DNA of 64,000 nt from contig NZ_JARXVM010000008.1 in the NCBI RefSeq assembly GCF_029892285.1, positions 62,001 through 126,000 of the forward strand, written 5' to 3'. Positions within the stretch are counted from its first letter, which is position 1. The number at the start of each line of letters is the position of its first letter. The stretch comes from Rhizobium sp. SG_E_25_P2 (lineage in GTDB: Bacteria; Pseudomonadota; Alphaproteobacteria; Rhizobiales; Rhizobiaceae). The notes beneath the pieces were generated by a model. It was not told where the DNA came from. It did not search any database and saw nothing but the letters and a program-made list of their open reading frames with translations. This document shows, one piece after another, positions 39,610-48,370 of this stretch. The translations under genes and the position numbers were made by a program.

Positions 39610-40629
39610 TCACCCGGCTGCGGCCAGTTCCGAGCCGACTCCCACCGCGGCGAAGGCGCGGGCGATCACCTCTGGGCCGGCCCCGGGCTTGACCGCGTCG
39701 GAAGACAAGATCTGACGGAAGCGGCGCGCCCCATCAATGCCGGAAAACAGGCCGATCATGTGGCGGGTGATATTGCCGAGCTTGCCGCCCTGGGCGAGAT
39801 GCGCCTCCGCATAGGCCATCATCGCGTCGCGAATGGCGATCCAGTCAATGGACGTCGCCGGTTCGCCATAGACGCGGGCGTCGACGTCAGCCATCAGCGC
39901 CATGTCGTGATAGGCGGCGCGCCCGAGCATGACGCCATCGACATGGGCGAGATGCGCCTCGGCCTGATCCAGCGTCTGCACGCCGCCATTGATGCCGATG
40001 AAAACATCCGGATAGTTTTGCTTGAGCCGGTACACCCTGTCATAGTCCAGCGGCGGAATATCGCGGTTTTCGCGTGGACTGAGCCCCTGCAGCCAGGCTT
40101 TGCGGGCATGCACCCACAGCGCGTCCGCGCCGGCGGCCAGCGCGGCTTTTGCAAGCATGTCGAGCGCCTGCTCGGGATCCTGATCGTCAACCCCGATCCG
40201 GCATTTCACCGTGACCGGAATATCCACAACCGCTTTCATAGCCGCAACGCCTGCGGCCACCACGTCGGGCGTGCGCATCAGGCAGGCGCCGAAGGTTCCG
40301 GACTGCACACGGTCGGAGGGGCAGCCGACATTGAGATTGATCTCGTCATAGCCCCAGTCGGCGCCGATGCGCGCCGCCTCCGAGAGCTTGGCGGCATCGG
40401 ACCCGCCGAGCTGGAGCGCAACCGGATGCTCCGATGGAGCAAATCCCAGAAGCCTGTCGCGCTTGCCATGGATCGCGGCATCCGCCACGACCATTTCTGT
40501 ATAGAGCAGCGCTCGCTTGGAGAGCAGCCGCAGCAGGTAGCGGCAATGCCGATCCGTCCAGTCGAGCATCGGCGCCACGGCGAAAACGGGAGCTTTGAAA
40601 TAATTAGCATTTTGTTTTTTTACAGGCAC
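39610..40629 (-). CDS. dusA: tRNA-dihydrouridine(20/20a) synthase
   Basis: The 339-residue FMN enzyme reduces uridines 20/20a in the tRNA D-loop. The TIM-barrel opening APMLDWTDRHCRYLLR and the catalytic cysteine Cys103 in NVGCPSDRV mark DusA. The start is GTG at 40629. Codons 18-27 carry one copy of a 29-bp repeat whose other copy is at 49520-49548. The first 17 codons plus flank are unusually AT-rich (19 of 51 bases G or C). This suggests the 5' end was supplied by an integrated element while the reading frame was kept. The gene should be functional if the element-derived start is expressed. Confidence 0.95.
   Translation of the reverse strand: MPVKKQNANYFKAPVFAVAPMLDWTDRHCRYLLRLLSKRALLYTEMVVADAAIHGKRDRLLGFAPSEHPVALQLGGSDAAKLSEAARIGADWGYDEINLNVGCPSDRVQSGTFGACLMRTPDVVAAGVAAMKAVVDIPVTVKCRIGVDDQDPEQALDMLAKAALAAGADALWVHARKAWLQGLSPRENRDIPPLDYDRVYRLKQNYPDVFIGINGGVQTLDQAEAHLAHVDGVMLGRAAYHDMALMADVDARVYGEPATSIDWIAIRDAMMAYAEAHLAQGGKLGNITRHMIGLFSGIDGARRFRQILSSDAVKPGAGPEVIARAFAAVGVGSELAAAG
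40550..40578 (+). repeat. Left attachment repeat inside dusA
   Basis: It starts CGATCCGTCCAGTCGAGCAT and encodes, on the minus strand, codons 18-27 of DusA (VAPMLDWTDR). It matches 49520-49548 at 27 of 29 positions in the same orientation, and homology stops sharply on the dusA side. Confidence 0.8.
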
Positions 40630-40686
40630 TTACGGCACTTTCTTCATTGTCTCGTTTGCGCCCGTTCTGCGTTATTTCCGCCGATG

Positions 40687-40737
40687 TTGGCACTAAATTT
40701 GGTACAATGCACCAATTATCGTTTTTCACGCACCAAC
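40687..40737. repeat. Cluster of TTGGTGC-like repeats between attachment site and integrase remnant
   Basis: Four related short motifs occur in 51 bp: GTTGGCAC (40687), TTGGTAC (40699), GCACCAA (40709) and GCACCAAC (40730). The last two are inverted relative to the first two. Such clusters near a phage-type attachment site can be arm sites for an integrase or excisionase. They could equally be an operator for dusA or the integrase gene. Confidence 0.35.
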
Positions 40738-40749
40738 TGAAGCACGGTT

Positions 40750-40853
40750 ATGGGCACGATCACAGCTCGCAAGCGCAAGGACGGCGGTATCGGCTACATG
40801 GCGCGAGTGCGGGATGGGGTGAAGCCTATCACGAGACCGACACCTTTAACAGA
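40750..40853 (+). pseudogene. Site-specific integrase, N-terminal remnant with frameshift
   Basis: An ATG at 40750 opens with MGTITARKRKDGGIGYMARV, the usual arm-binding N-terminus of tyrosine integrases. After residue 25 (DGVK) the frame is lost. Shifting one base, from 40824, restores integrase-like sequence AYHETDTFNR, which fits the loss of one G in a GTGAAGGCC context. The sequence then ends at IS21-derived DNA, so the catalytic domain is missing altogether. Its position directly upstream of dusA is where dusA-type elements keep their integrase. Confidence 0.72.
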
Positions 40854-40987
40854 CCGTTGGTTTCCACGCGGAACTTAGCCGGTTTTTCTACCGAGAAGTG
40901 AGGCGTTTCTGAGTATGATTTTCTGATCAGGGTTTGGTCAATGTGTTGGCTTTTTCTCCTCTTGTTTGTGCTGTGGCAGCCGAACTG

Positions 40988-41206
40988 GTTTTTGGAGCGG
41001 AAGCTGTGGTTTCCTGTTTCCAGGATTTGGCGACGGTGGGTCAGATGGTCGCGCAGAGCCGTCGTCATTTCGGCGTCGCCAAAGACGGTGTCCTATTCGC
41101 CGAAGCTGAGATTGGTCGCGATGGCGACGCTGGTACGCTCATAGAGCTTGCTCAGCAGGTGGAAGGGTAATGCGACGCCGGAGGCGCTGAACGGAAAGTG
41201 TCCGAG
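40988..41206 (-). pseudogene. IS21-family istB remnant
   Basis: On the minus strand this encodes a C-terminal part of the IstB transposition ATPase: LGHFPFSASGVAL, FHLLSKLYERTSVAIATNLS, then VFGDAEMTTALRDHLTHRR and ILETGNHSFRSKN. A TAG stop (41093-41095) replaces the tryptophan codon of the usual GEW. The 5' half of istB and all of istA are absent. It is debris of an IS21 insertion that probably destroyed the integrase. Confidence 0.78.
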
Positions 41207-41438
41207 TACTTGGCCCAACGCGGCCCCGCATTTTCGAAAACCGACAAAATTGACGCAAAATTCTGATTTTGCTAAATTTTCAGAAGCTCCTCAACGATCC
41301 AGAATACGGAACGAGAGAGGAATGTCCAAGTCATTCCGCCCGCCTGTCACGGACGATGTTCGGCCCGTTCGACTAGCCGAATGGGGAGGCGTTGCCCCCT
41401 GCCTGCCGCAGCAGGGCAACGCCTCCGGGCTGGCCGCC
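41207..41438. other. Gap between IS remnant and nitrilase gene
   Basis: No gene is supported here. The stretch holds an AT-rich perfect inverted repeat (GCAAAAT at 41255-41261, ATTTTGC at 41266-41272) and, at its end, the hairpin that probably closes the nitrilase operon. Confidence 0.4.
41385..41426 (-). terminator. Long hairpin after the nitrilase gene
   Basis: GGAGGCGTTGCCC (41385-41397) and GGGCAACGCCTCC (41414-41426) form a perfect 13-bp stem with a 16-nt loop, 13 bp after the nitrilase stop. No T run follows on the minus strand, so it may act as an mRNA-stabilising 3' hairpin or a weak terminator for the seven-gene operon. Confidence 0.55.
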
Positions 41439-42452
41439 TCAGGCTTCTTCTGCTTCCAGCGGGATGACGTCAAAAGACGGCTTTTCGGGCACGTTGCGTT
41501 CTTCCATGACCTGGCGCTTTTCGCGGTTGATCACCAGCTTGACGGCATCGGCACGAGAGTAGTGACCGGCCGGATCGGCGGCCGCCTTGGCGATGGCGAT
41601 CATTGCCGGATCGAGATCGGCATAGAGAATGCCTTCCTGATCTTCCGGGATCGGCTCGCAGAGGGCGCGGCCGTCAGGTCCGAAGATCTGCGCAAAACCG
41701 CCACCCGGCTTGGATGTCTGCGGGTTGAGGAACATCGCCTTCTGTGGCGTGTCTGCCATGATGTCGAACATCTCCTGGCTGACGATGGCGCAGGGCGCGA
41801 GCACATAGGCGCTGCCCTCGACGGCATACTGGCGGCTCGCACCCAGATTGACTTCCGGCCCGAGAGCATAGGCCATTTCACGGTAGACGCAGAAGCTCGG
41901 CCAGCCGGCGACATGAACTTCTTCATGCTGCGCATACATCGCCATCTTCACCAGCGGCTGCATGTGCTCCCAGCAGTTGAGAGCGCCCAGGCGACCAAAG
42001 GCCGATTCGACAACCTTGATATCGGAACCGTCGCCGTCTCCGTAAATCGTCCGCTCGACATGCGTCGGCTTCAGCTTGCGGCGGTTGAGCAGGATCTCGC
42101 CCTCCTCCCCGATGATGACCTGCGACATGTAGCGGCTGCCGCCATCGCGCTCTGAATAGCCCATGACGAGGGTCACCTCGTGTTTTGCCGCGATCTTCTG
42201 CAGACGCTTCATTTCCGGCGAATGTAGTTCCATGCTGTTTTCATGGTAGGTCGGAATGAACTTCATGCCCTCCGCTGGAGCGCCCAGCCAGATGAACCAG
42301 GGATAACCGGGCAGCCAGGTCTCCGGAAACGCCACCAGCTTGGCGCCGTTTGATGCGGCTTCGGCGACGATCTTTTCCGCCTTGGTGATGGACGCGTCGA
42401 GGTTGAGGAATACGGGGGCCGCCTGAACTGCAGCTGCTTTGATTGGCTTCAT
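41439..42452 (-). CDS. Nitrilase
   Basis: The 337-residue enzyme hydrolyses a nitrile directly to a carboxylic acid and ammonia. The catalytic triad is visible: Glu44 ([12 protein letters not shown]), Lys126 ([12 protein letters not shown]) and Cys160 (GALNCWEHM). The CWEH motif and the HVAGWPSF block separate true nitrilases from other members of the carbon-nitrogen hydrolase superfamily. The chain preference (aryl, arylaceto or aliphatic) cannot be read. AAGGAAC lies seven bases before the ATG. It is the last gene of the operon, 35 bp after the aldoxime dehydratase gene, so its substrate is probably the nitrile made by that enzyme. Confidence 0.94.
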   Translation of the reverse strand: MKPIKAAAVQAAPVFLNLDASITKAEKIVAEAASNGAKLVAFPETWLPGYPWFIWLGAPAEGMKFIPTYHENSMELHSPEMKRLQKIAAKHEVTLVMGYSERDGGSRYMSQVIIGEEGEILLNRRKLKPTHVERTIYGDGDGSDIKVVESAFGRLGALNCWEHMQPLVKMAMYAQHEEVHVAGWPSFCVYREMAYALGPEVNLGASRQYAVEGSAYVLAPCAIVSQEMFDIMADTPQKAMFLNPQTSKPGGGFAQIFGPDGRALCEPIPEDQEGILYADLDPAMIAIAKAAADPAGHYSRADAVKLVINREKRQVMEERNVPEKPSFDVIPLEAEEA

Positions 42453-42487
42453 GGTGAAGTTCCTTCTTGCTTGGGGGGGGTGGGAAG

Positions 42488-43495
42488 TTACTGGAACAGG
42501 CCCGAAATGCCCGTGCCGGGATGGCAGTTGATGTATTCGAAATGCTGCTCGCCGCTTGGCAGTACGACCACCTCGTGCCAGAGCCGCAGGCTGATCTTGT
42601 TGTCGCGCGCCTTCAGCAGCTTGAAGAAGCTGCCGAAGATCGAGAGGTGGGTTGGATGGCTCTTGGCCCAGTCCTCAAGGTGCTTCATGCTGACAAAGAG
42701 ACAGTTGCCGAAGGTGCGGGCAAGCGGCGTGCCGTCGGAGGTGATTTCAACGGCATAGCGGGAGGCGGCACAGCCGATCTCCAGACCTTGCTCCGCGAGA
42801 AAGGTCATGCCGGCGGCCAGGTTAGGCTCGACGACCTCGCTATAGACTGCGCGCTCTTCGGCGCTCGCATCCGTAAGGTCCTGGCCCGATCGGATGATGC
42901 AGAGGTTCAGCGGGGCGTTCACGACGATACGTGTCCCCGGCCCGGTCGAACGGCGCGCCAAAGTGTCTGTGATCGGGGTGTCGAGCCAGTCGTCCTTGGA
43001 CAGGGCAATCCGATCGCGCATTCCACCCCAGTAATTGTGTTCGCGAACCGGACCCTTCAGGTCGACACCATGGGCATGGCCATCAGGCGCCATCGACGAA
43101 TGTAGGCTCTCCATACGTTGCGCCGGAAGCGTCAGGCGCTCCTGCCAATAGCCGCAGGCATCGGAGAGCCGGGCGTCGCTCTTCCACCAGGCGTCAAAAC
43201 CGGACGCTTGGGCCCAGGCATCGAAATGGGTTGGGCCGTTGAAGTAGGCGATGGCAAAGGCATCCGTGGGAGCAGCGCCCATGCTTGATATCGCGAAGTC
43301 GACATGGAAGGGGCCGCCTTCCGTCGTGAGGAAGGCCTGGATGCGGGAGAGTCCCTCCTGCGCTAAAGACCGGTCACTATTCTGCGCACTGAGATAGGCG
43401 ATGGTAGTCTTGTCCGCTCTTGGCATGGCAGACCATGCGGGCACGGGAGGTTCCCAGTTTTCTGGCATGGCCGAGACGGGTTTTTCAGGTTTCAT
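42488..43495 (-). CDS. oxd: Haem-dependent aldoxime dehydratase
   Basis: The 335-residue protein belongs to the aldoxime dehydratase family (phenylacetaldoxime dehydratase type), b-type haem enzymes that dehydrate R-CH=N-OH to the nitrile. Family blocks are visible: [42 protein letters not shown] and the C-terminal [22 protein letters not shown] and [11 protein letters not shown]. His283 (THLSIF) is the likely proximal haem ligand and His307 (LWHEV) the likely distal acid-base residue; this spacing resembles OxdB-like enzymes. GGAG precedes the start. It sits directly before a nitrilase, the known aldoxime-nitrile pathway partner. Confidence 0.9.
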   Translation of the reverse strand: MKPEKPVSAMPENWEPPVPAWSAMPRADKTTIAYLSAQNSDRSLAQEGLSRIQAFLTTEGGPFHVDFAISSMGAAPTDAFAIAYFNGPTHFDAWAQASGFDAWWKSDARLSDACGYWQERLTLPAQRMESLHSSMAPDGHAHGVDLKGPVREHNYWGGMRDRIALSKDDWLDTPITDTLARRSTGPGTRIVVNAPLNLCIIRSGQDLTDASAEERAVYSEVVEPNLAAGMTFLAEQGLEIGCAASRYAVEITSDGTPLARTFGNCLFVSMKHLEDWAKSHPTHLSIFGSFFKLLKARDNKISLRLWHEVVVLPSGEQHFEYINCHPGTGISGLFQ

Positions 43496-43521
43496 GGCAG
43501 TTCTCCGAATGGATCAGGTCT

Positions 43522-44502
43522 TCAGACGATGGGACGGGGACGGTGTTGAACGGGCAGGAGATCGAACCGGAGCCAGCTGCGAGCGATGCCCCAGAGCCCC
43601 TGGGGGCGATAGATCGTGATGCCGATGGCCAGCAGGCCAGAGAGGATGAAGTAGCCACTGCCCAATCCCGAAAGGTATTCGCGCAACACGAAGTAGACGA
43701 TCGCGCCGATGATCGGGCCTTCGATGGAGCCCAGCCCACCCATGATGACGATGAAGATCACCATGGCGGTCCAGTTCATGGAAAAGGCGCTGGCGGGCGA
43801 AATCTGCACGCTTGAAATGTAATAGGCGGCGCCGGCGCAGCCTGTTGTGAAGGCGGCGATCGCCAGCGTGGCATAACGGACCCGTGCAACATTCACGCCC
43901 ATAGCCTGGGCAGCATGCTCGCTGTCACGCACGGCCCGCAGCGCCAACCCGAAGCGGGAGCGCATCAGCACCAAACAGACAATCACCGACACCATCAGGA
44001 CTGCTGCTGCTGCATAAAAATTGAACGTCATCCGCCACGTACGATCGACCAGCCGCATGACGCTGAGGTTCATTCCCCCGCCGCCGCCCAGCGACGGCGA
44101 CAGCAGCACGGCCAGGCGCGCAATTTCCGCCAGAACCCAGGAGCCGATGGCAAGCTGCGGTCCATTCAACCTGAACAGAAGCGGTGCGACGATGAGAGCC
44201 ACCAGGGCTGCGGCGACACCCCCGACTGCGATGAGCGCATAAGGCGGGACGCCAAGCGCGTTGGCCAGCAGATAGAGCACATAGCCACCAGTTCCGATGA
44301 ACAGCGGCACGCCGATGAAGACGATGCCCGCAAAACCAGCCAGCAAGTTCCACATGATCGCGATGGCGAGCACCGCGCAGAACTCGGTGGCGAGCGACAA
44401 ACCCGCTCTATCAGCAAGCGCCGGCAGGGCGAGAAGGACGACGGCAAGCGCCAGAGTAAAGGTCATGGTTCTGGGCAGGGATGATATCGAGACGCCGCGC
44501 AT
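43522..44502 (-). CDS. Branched-chain-type ABC transporter permease (LivM-like)
   Basis: The 326-residue inner-membrane permease has about nine helices and the LivM-type C-terminal block, including FSMNWTAMVIFIVIMGGLGSIEGPIIGAIVY. It pairs with the LivH-like permease encoded just upstream; the two genes share one base (TAATG on the coding strand) and GAGGG precedes the start. The ATG at 44502 is used because earlier in-frame sequence lies within the preceding gene. It is part of a five-gene HAAT-type importer with probable aldoxime, nitrile or related nitrogen substrate, which is inferred from context. Confidence 0.9.
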   Translation of the reverse strand: MRGVSISSLPRTMTFTLALAVVLLALPALADRAGLSLATEFCAVLAIAIMWNLLAGFAGIVFIGVPLFIGTGGYVLYLLANALGVPPYALIAVGGVAAALVALIVAPLLFRLNGPQLAIGSWVLAEIARLAVLLSPSLGGGGGMNLSVMRLVDRTWRMTFNFYAAAAVLMVSVIVCLVLMRSRFGLALRAVRDSEHAAQAMGVNVARVRYATLAIAAFTTGCAGAAYYISSVQISPASAFSMNWTAMVIFIVIMGGLGSIEGPIIGAIVYFVLREYLSGLGSGYFILSGLLAIGITIYRPQGLWGIARSWLRFDLLPVQHRPRPIV

Positions 44503-45359
44503 TATTTTGCCCTCTTTGCAATCAGGCCCTGCGGGCGGATCAGAAGGATAATCAGGAAGACGATATGACCGGTAATCGGTCCATAGACGGGCGAGATGCT
44601 CTGGCCGAGCGATTGCGCCAGACCGAGAACGATCCCGCCGACAAACGTGCCCCAAATCGAGCCGAGTCCGCCGAGAACGACTGCTTCGAAGGCAAACAGC
44701 ATGCGCTCCGGTCCCGCAGCGGGGGAAAAGGTCGCGCGCATGCCGAGAAAGATGGCCGCAACGGCAGACATTGCGAGCGACAACCCCAGCGCCAGCGCAA
44801 AGATGTGATGGATCTCGATACCCATCAGCCTTGCAGTGCGTCCGTCATCCGACGTGGCGCGCAATGCACGGCCGAAATTGGTGCCCTTGAAAGACAAAGA
44901 GACGATCGCAAAGACGGCAACGGCGAGTAGAAGGAATACCATCGGCATCACGCCGACAGAGACGCCGCCGATGTCGATCGAGAGCGGGCCGATGGCGCCT
45001 GGGTCAAGGCTGCGAGTATCGGCGCTGAACATCTCCTGAAGTGCGTTCTGCAGGATGACAGATAGTCCGAAGGTGACGAGCAGGGGCGACAACTCGCTTT
45101 GACCCATGGTGCGGTTGAGGACAAACCTCTGAAGCACATAGCCAACAGCGAACATCAGCAACGCCACGAACGGGAGCACGAGGATTGGATGCAGTCCGGT
45201 CAAGTCCACCATGAAGAAGGCCAGGTAGGCAGACAGTACGATCAGATCGCCATGAGCGAGGTTGATCTGCCGCATGAGGCCGAAGGTGACGGCGAGGCCG
45301 ATGCCGAAAAGCGCGTAGAGTGAGCCGGTGAAGACACCGTTAATCATCAGTTCAAGCAT
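44502..45359 (-). CDS. Branched-chain-type ABC transporter permease (LivH-like)
   Basis: The 285-residue permease begins MLELMINGVFTGSLYALFGIGLAVTFG, the standard LivH opening, and has about eight helices. It contains the EAA-like cytoplasmic loop (FGRALRATSDDGRTARLMGI) and the FEAVVLGGLGSIWGTFVGG block. The ATG at 45359 is preferred because GGAGAG precedes it and sequence further upstream belongs to the ATPase gene, which it overlaps by 8 bp. Confidence 0.9.
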   Translation of the reverse strand: MLELMINGVFTGSLYALFGIGLAVTFGLMRQINLAHGDLIVLSAYLAFFMVDLTGLHPILVLPFVALLMFAVGYVLQRFVLNRTMGQSELSPLLVTFGLSVILQNALQEMFSADTRSLDPGAIGPLSIDIGGVSVGVMPMVFLLLAVAVFAIVSLSFKGTNFGRALRATSDDGRTARLMGIEIHHIFALALGLSLAMSAVAAIFLGMRATFSPAAGPERMLFAFEAVVLGGLGSIWGTFVGGIVLGLAQSLGQSISPVYGPITGHIVFLIILLIRPQGLIAKRAK

Positions 45360-46059
45360 GGTGCTTCTCTCCGAAATAGGCCGCCGAGATTGCGGCGAGA
45401 TCAGCACCCCGCGAGACACCCGAGAGCGCGATCTCACCGTGGCGCATGCAGGCAAATTGGTCGCTTTCTGTCAGCGCGCGGGCAATGTCCTGCTCGACGA
45501 TGACCATGGAGACGCCTTCCTCGCGCACCTTGCGCAACCCGGCATAGACCGTGTCGACCGCCGAAGGAGAGAGCCCGAGCGAGAGTTCGTCGCAGAGCAG
45601 CAGAATGGGATTGGCCATCAGGGCGCGCCCGATGGCAACGAGTTGCTGCTGCCCTCCAGACAGGGCCGGCGACGGTCGGTTCCTTAAGGGTTCAAGCGTC
45701 GGAAACAGTTCATAAATGCGGTCGAGCTGCCAGGGACCGGGTCGCCCGGCATAGGCCCCGGTCATGAGGTTCTCTTCCACGGATAGGCTGGGGAAAAGCT
45801 TGCGCCCCTCCGGCACCATGGCGATCCCCTGCCGGACGAGCTGGCGCGCAGAGAGACCGGAGAGTGACCGGCGCTGCAGTTGCACGTCGCCTTGGGCGGC
45901 AGGGAGAAGACCGGTGAGGATGCTGAACAGCGTTGTCTTGCCGGCCCCATTGGCCCCGACCAGGGCCAGGGTCTCGCCTTCGCCCAGGTCAAGGTCGACC
46001 CCGAAGAGGACCTTCAGAGAGCCATAGTTCGCCTGCAGGTTACGGACAGAGAGGACCAT
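45352..46059 (-). CDS. ABC transporter ATPase (LivF-like)
   Basis: The 235-residue nucleotide-binding subunit has Walker A GANGAGKTT, Q-loop region VPEGRKLFPSLSVEENL, signature ALSGGQQQLVAIGRAL and Walker B ILLLCDELSLGLSP. The VPEGR Q-loop marks the LivF group. In Walker B the usual Asp-Glu pair is present as DE. It overlaps the LivG-like gene by 20 bp and the LivH-like gene by 8 bp, showing tight coupling. The second start (46059) matches the family N-terminus. Confidence 0.9.
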   Translation of the reverse strand: MVLSVRNLQANYGSLKVLFGVDLDLGEGETLALVGANGAGKTTLFSILTGLLPAAQGDVQLQRRSLSGLSARQLVRQGIAMVPEGRKLFPSLSVEENLMTGAYAGRPGPWQLDRIYELFPTLEPLRNRPSPALSGGQQQLVAIGRALMANPILLLCDELSLGLSPSAVDTVYAGLRKVREEGVSMVIVEQDIARALTESDQFACMRHGEIALSGVSRGADLAAISAAYFGEKHHA

Positions 46060-46825
46060 CGATCTCCGGCTCCATTCCAAGGTAGAGTTGACGGACGGTG
46101 GGCGTGGCCATGGTCTGCCCAGGCTCGCCTTGGGCCAGGATCCTGCCTTCGCCCAGCACGATCAGACTGCGGGCCGTCGAGGTCAGAACGTGAACGAGAT
46201 GTTCGATCCAGATCACCGTGACACCGCTCTTGTTGATCTCGGCAACGGTCGCTGCAATCTCGTGCGCCTCATCGTCCGTCAGACCCCCGGCGATTTCGTC
46301 GAGCAGCAGAAGTTTCGGACGCGTCGCCAGAGCGCGGGCCAGTTCCAACCGCTTGCGGTCGAGGAGCGGCAGGTTTCCCGCCAGCATGTCGGCCTTGTTG
46401 GCAAAGCCGGTCTGCTTCAGCACCTGCAACACATACTGCTCCGCCGCCCGTGCGCCCAGACCTGCTGCGAAGCGCGCACCGACCAGCAGGTTTTCATAGA
46501 CGGACATACGCTGAAAGGACTGCGGCACCTGGAAAGTCCTGCCAACCCCCTTGCAGGCCCGTTGTGCTGCACTCAGGCGCGTGACGTCTTCGCCGTCAAC
46601 GAGGACGGATCCGGCATCAGGACGAAGCTGGCCGGAGACGACGCCGAACAGCGTCGTCTTGCCCGAGCCGTTCGGGCCGATGACGCCCAGAAGCTCTCCT
46701 TTCGGCACCGCGAACTCGACACCGGAGAGGACACGCGGCCCTCCCCCGTAGGATTTCTCGATGCCGACAACAGCGAGAACAGGCGGCTGCACGGCGCCAA
46801 CCGTTTGTTCCTGCACTAGGTTCAT
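46040..46825 (-). CDS. ABC transporter ATPase (LivG-like)
   Basis: The 261-residue ATPase has Walker A GPNGSGKTT, the LivG-type Q-loop GVGRTFQVPQSFQRMSVYENLLVG, a signature region NLPLLDRKRLELARAL and Walker B LLLLDEIAGGLTDDE. The classical LSGGQ is replaced by NLPLLDRKR, a divergence often seen in LivG proteins. Its start overlaps the stop of the binding-protein gene by four bases (ATGA). It forms the ATPase heterodimer of the importer with the LivF-like subunit. Confidence 0.9.
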   Translation of the reverse strand: MNLVQEQTVGAVQPPVLAVVGIEKSYGGGPRVLSGVEFAVPKGELLGVIGPNGSGKTTLFGVVSGQLRPDAGSVLVDGEDVTRLSAAQRACKGVGRTFQVPQSFQRMSVYENLLVGARFAAGLGARAAEQYVLQVLKQTGFANKADMLAGNLPLLDRKRLELARALATRPKLLLLDEIAGGLTDDEAHEIAATVAEINKSGVTVIWIEHLVHVLTSTARSLIVLGEGRILAQGEPGQTMATPTVRQLYLGMEPEIDGPLCP

Positions 46826-48123
46826 TTGCCCAGCACCACGCTGAACGGACGATCCACCGGGACTGTCGGCATGTTTTTGTTGTAGGTGACGGCGAGCTCG
46901 AAATCGCCGTTGTCGGCCACATCCCACTGGCCGCCGGCAATAGCCATCTTGGCAACGTTCCTGATCGGGCTAGAGGCCCAGTCCAGCTTTCCGACAATCG
47001 TGTCGAGCGACATCGCCGAGATCGCCGCCTGTACAGACGCCGGATCGGTCGGATCTTCGGCCGTCCTCAATGCAGCAACGCCCGTTTCAAACAGCGCGTG
47101 GATGACGCCGATCGGCTGAGTCCAGCGCTTGCCCGTATCCTGCTGATAGGCGGAAGCAAGCTCCGCTGCGGACTGACCGGTAATCGAAGACTGAAAGGGA
47201 TACTTCGGCGTCCACCAGATCTCAGTCGACATGTTGTTCGCGGACGGTCCAAGCGCCTGAATGCCGGCCGGAAAGAGCAGCGCCTTTGCGACGGTTGCAA
47301 CTTTCGGCTTGAACCCGAGCTGCTGGGCCTGGCGCCAGAACACGACCCAGTCCGGTGGATCGAAGAGACCGGTAATGATCTCGCACCCCGCATCGCGATA
47401 GGCCGCGATCTGGCGCGAGAAATCGTTCGCGCCCGGCTCGAACAGCCCGACATCGACTGCCTCGTAGCCCGACGCTTTCAGCGCCGCCGGAAAGCCCAGT
47501 GCAGCATCGGCAAAAGCCTGACCGGGAATGTCATTGGTAAAGCAGGTCGCGACCTTCCGGTTAGTCTCTATTCCGGACCACATGCCGATATAGGTCGACA
47601 TGATGTCTTCCATGCCCCAAAAGAAGTGGTTGGAGAACTCGAAGCCAACATCCGGCGCCCCGCCGAGCGGGAACATCCAGGCTTGCCACGGCGTGTTCGT
47701 GGTGATCGAGGGAATGCCGGCCAGTTCGCACTGCGCCGAGACATTGCCCACGGTGACGGCGCCCTGCGCAAGGACCAGATTTACCGCGTCGGCATTGATC
47801 AGCTTCTGAACGCCGCTGGTGGCCCGATCCGGGTTCGATTGATCGTCGACATCGACGAACTCGATCTCATAGGTCTTGCCCTTGTTGACGATGCCACCCC
47901 TCAAGGCCTCTCTCAACTGCTTGAGCAGGAAGCCATCCGCCTCGGCGAAGGGGGCGAAATTGCCGGTGCGCGGGCTGAGATAGCCGATCTTCAGCCTTGA
48001 GGTAGAGGCGATGGCCGGGGTCGGAAACAGGTTGGGCACGGTCGCCGCCGCAGCACCGACAATGGCGCCGCCGATCAGCTGCCTGCGATTGAGGAGAAGG
48101 CCGGATCTGTCTGTCACTTTCAT
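46822..48123 (-). CDS. ABC transporter substrate-binding protein (amino-acid/amide type)
   Basis: The 433-residue periplasmic binding protein has a Tat-type signal (LNRRQLIGGAIVGAAAAT, cleavage near AIA-ST) and the Peripla_BP_6 fold: LKIGYLSPRTGNFAPFAEAD, LVLAQGAVTVGNVSAQCELAGIP and GLFEPGANDFSRQIAAYRDAGCEI. It is the first gene of the operon, with GGGAG before the ATG. The group includes binding proteins for short amides and urea as well as branched-chain amino acids. Its fixed place upstream of oxd and nitrilase suggests it binds the pathway substrate, which is inference. Confidence 0.9.
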   Translation of the reverse strand: MKVTDRSGLLLNRRQLIGGAIVGAAAATVPNLFPTPAIASTSRLKIGYLSPRTGNFAPFAEADGFLLKQLREALRGGIVNKGKTYEIEFVDVDDQSNPDRATSGVQKLINADAVNLVLAQGAVTVGNVSAQCELAGIPSITTNTPWQAWMFPLGGAPDVGFEFSNHFFWGMEDIMSTYIGMWSGIETNRKVATCFTNDIPGQAFADAALGFPAALKASGYEAVDVGLFEPGANDFSRQIAAYRDAGCEIITGLFDPPDWVVFWRQAQQLGFKPKVATVAKALLFPAGIQALGPSANNMSTEIWWTPKYPFQSSITGQSAAELASAYQQDTGKRWTQPIGVIHALFETGVAALRTAEDPTDPASVQAAISAMSLDTIVGKLDWASSPIRNVAKMAIAGGQWDVADNGDFELAVTYNKNMPTVPVDRPFSVVLGK

Positions 48124-48204
48124 GGTGAGCTCCCAGTTGCATGAAGGCTCTCACCGGTCGCTCCGGTGTCGCAGCCTTCTAAATGTTGTTAGTTCCCTTG
48201 CCGC

Positions 48205-48266
48205 TTTTGCGGTCTGAATTGCGCTCAGGTTACCCGCGCCCAAATTTTGCGCACTGTTGACAGCGC
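48205..48266. promoter_or_regulatory. Divergent regulatory region of the aldoxime-nitrile operon
   Basis: The 247-bp gap between the divergent operon and regulator genes holds two direct copies of TTTTGCG exactly 40 bp apart (48205 and 48245). It also holds an imperfect dyad at 48249-48266 (GCGCACTGTTGACAGCGC). AraC-type activators bind direct repeats spaced by whole helical turns, so this is a candidate activator region. The call is positional. Confidence 0.35.
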
Positions 48267-48370
48267 CAACAAAACGGGCTTCTAGTGCCAGAACGGCATC
48301 CGGAAGCGCCTGCTCCACGCCCGGGCCTCAAGCATTCTCACTCGTCGTCAGCGATAATCCGGAGGGTCAG

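Noticed and set aside
42473-42480. Run of eight G as a phase-variation or frameshift site
   Set aside because: It lies in the 35-bp gap between the dehydratase and nitrilase genes, upstream of the nitrilase ribosome-binding site, so it cannot change a reading frame.
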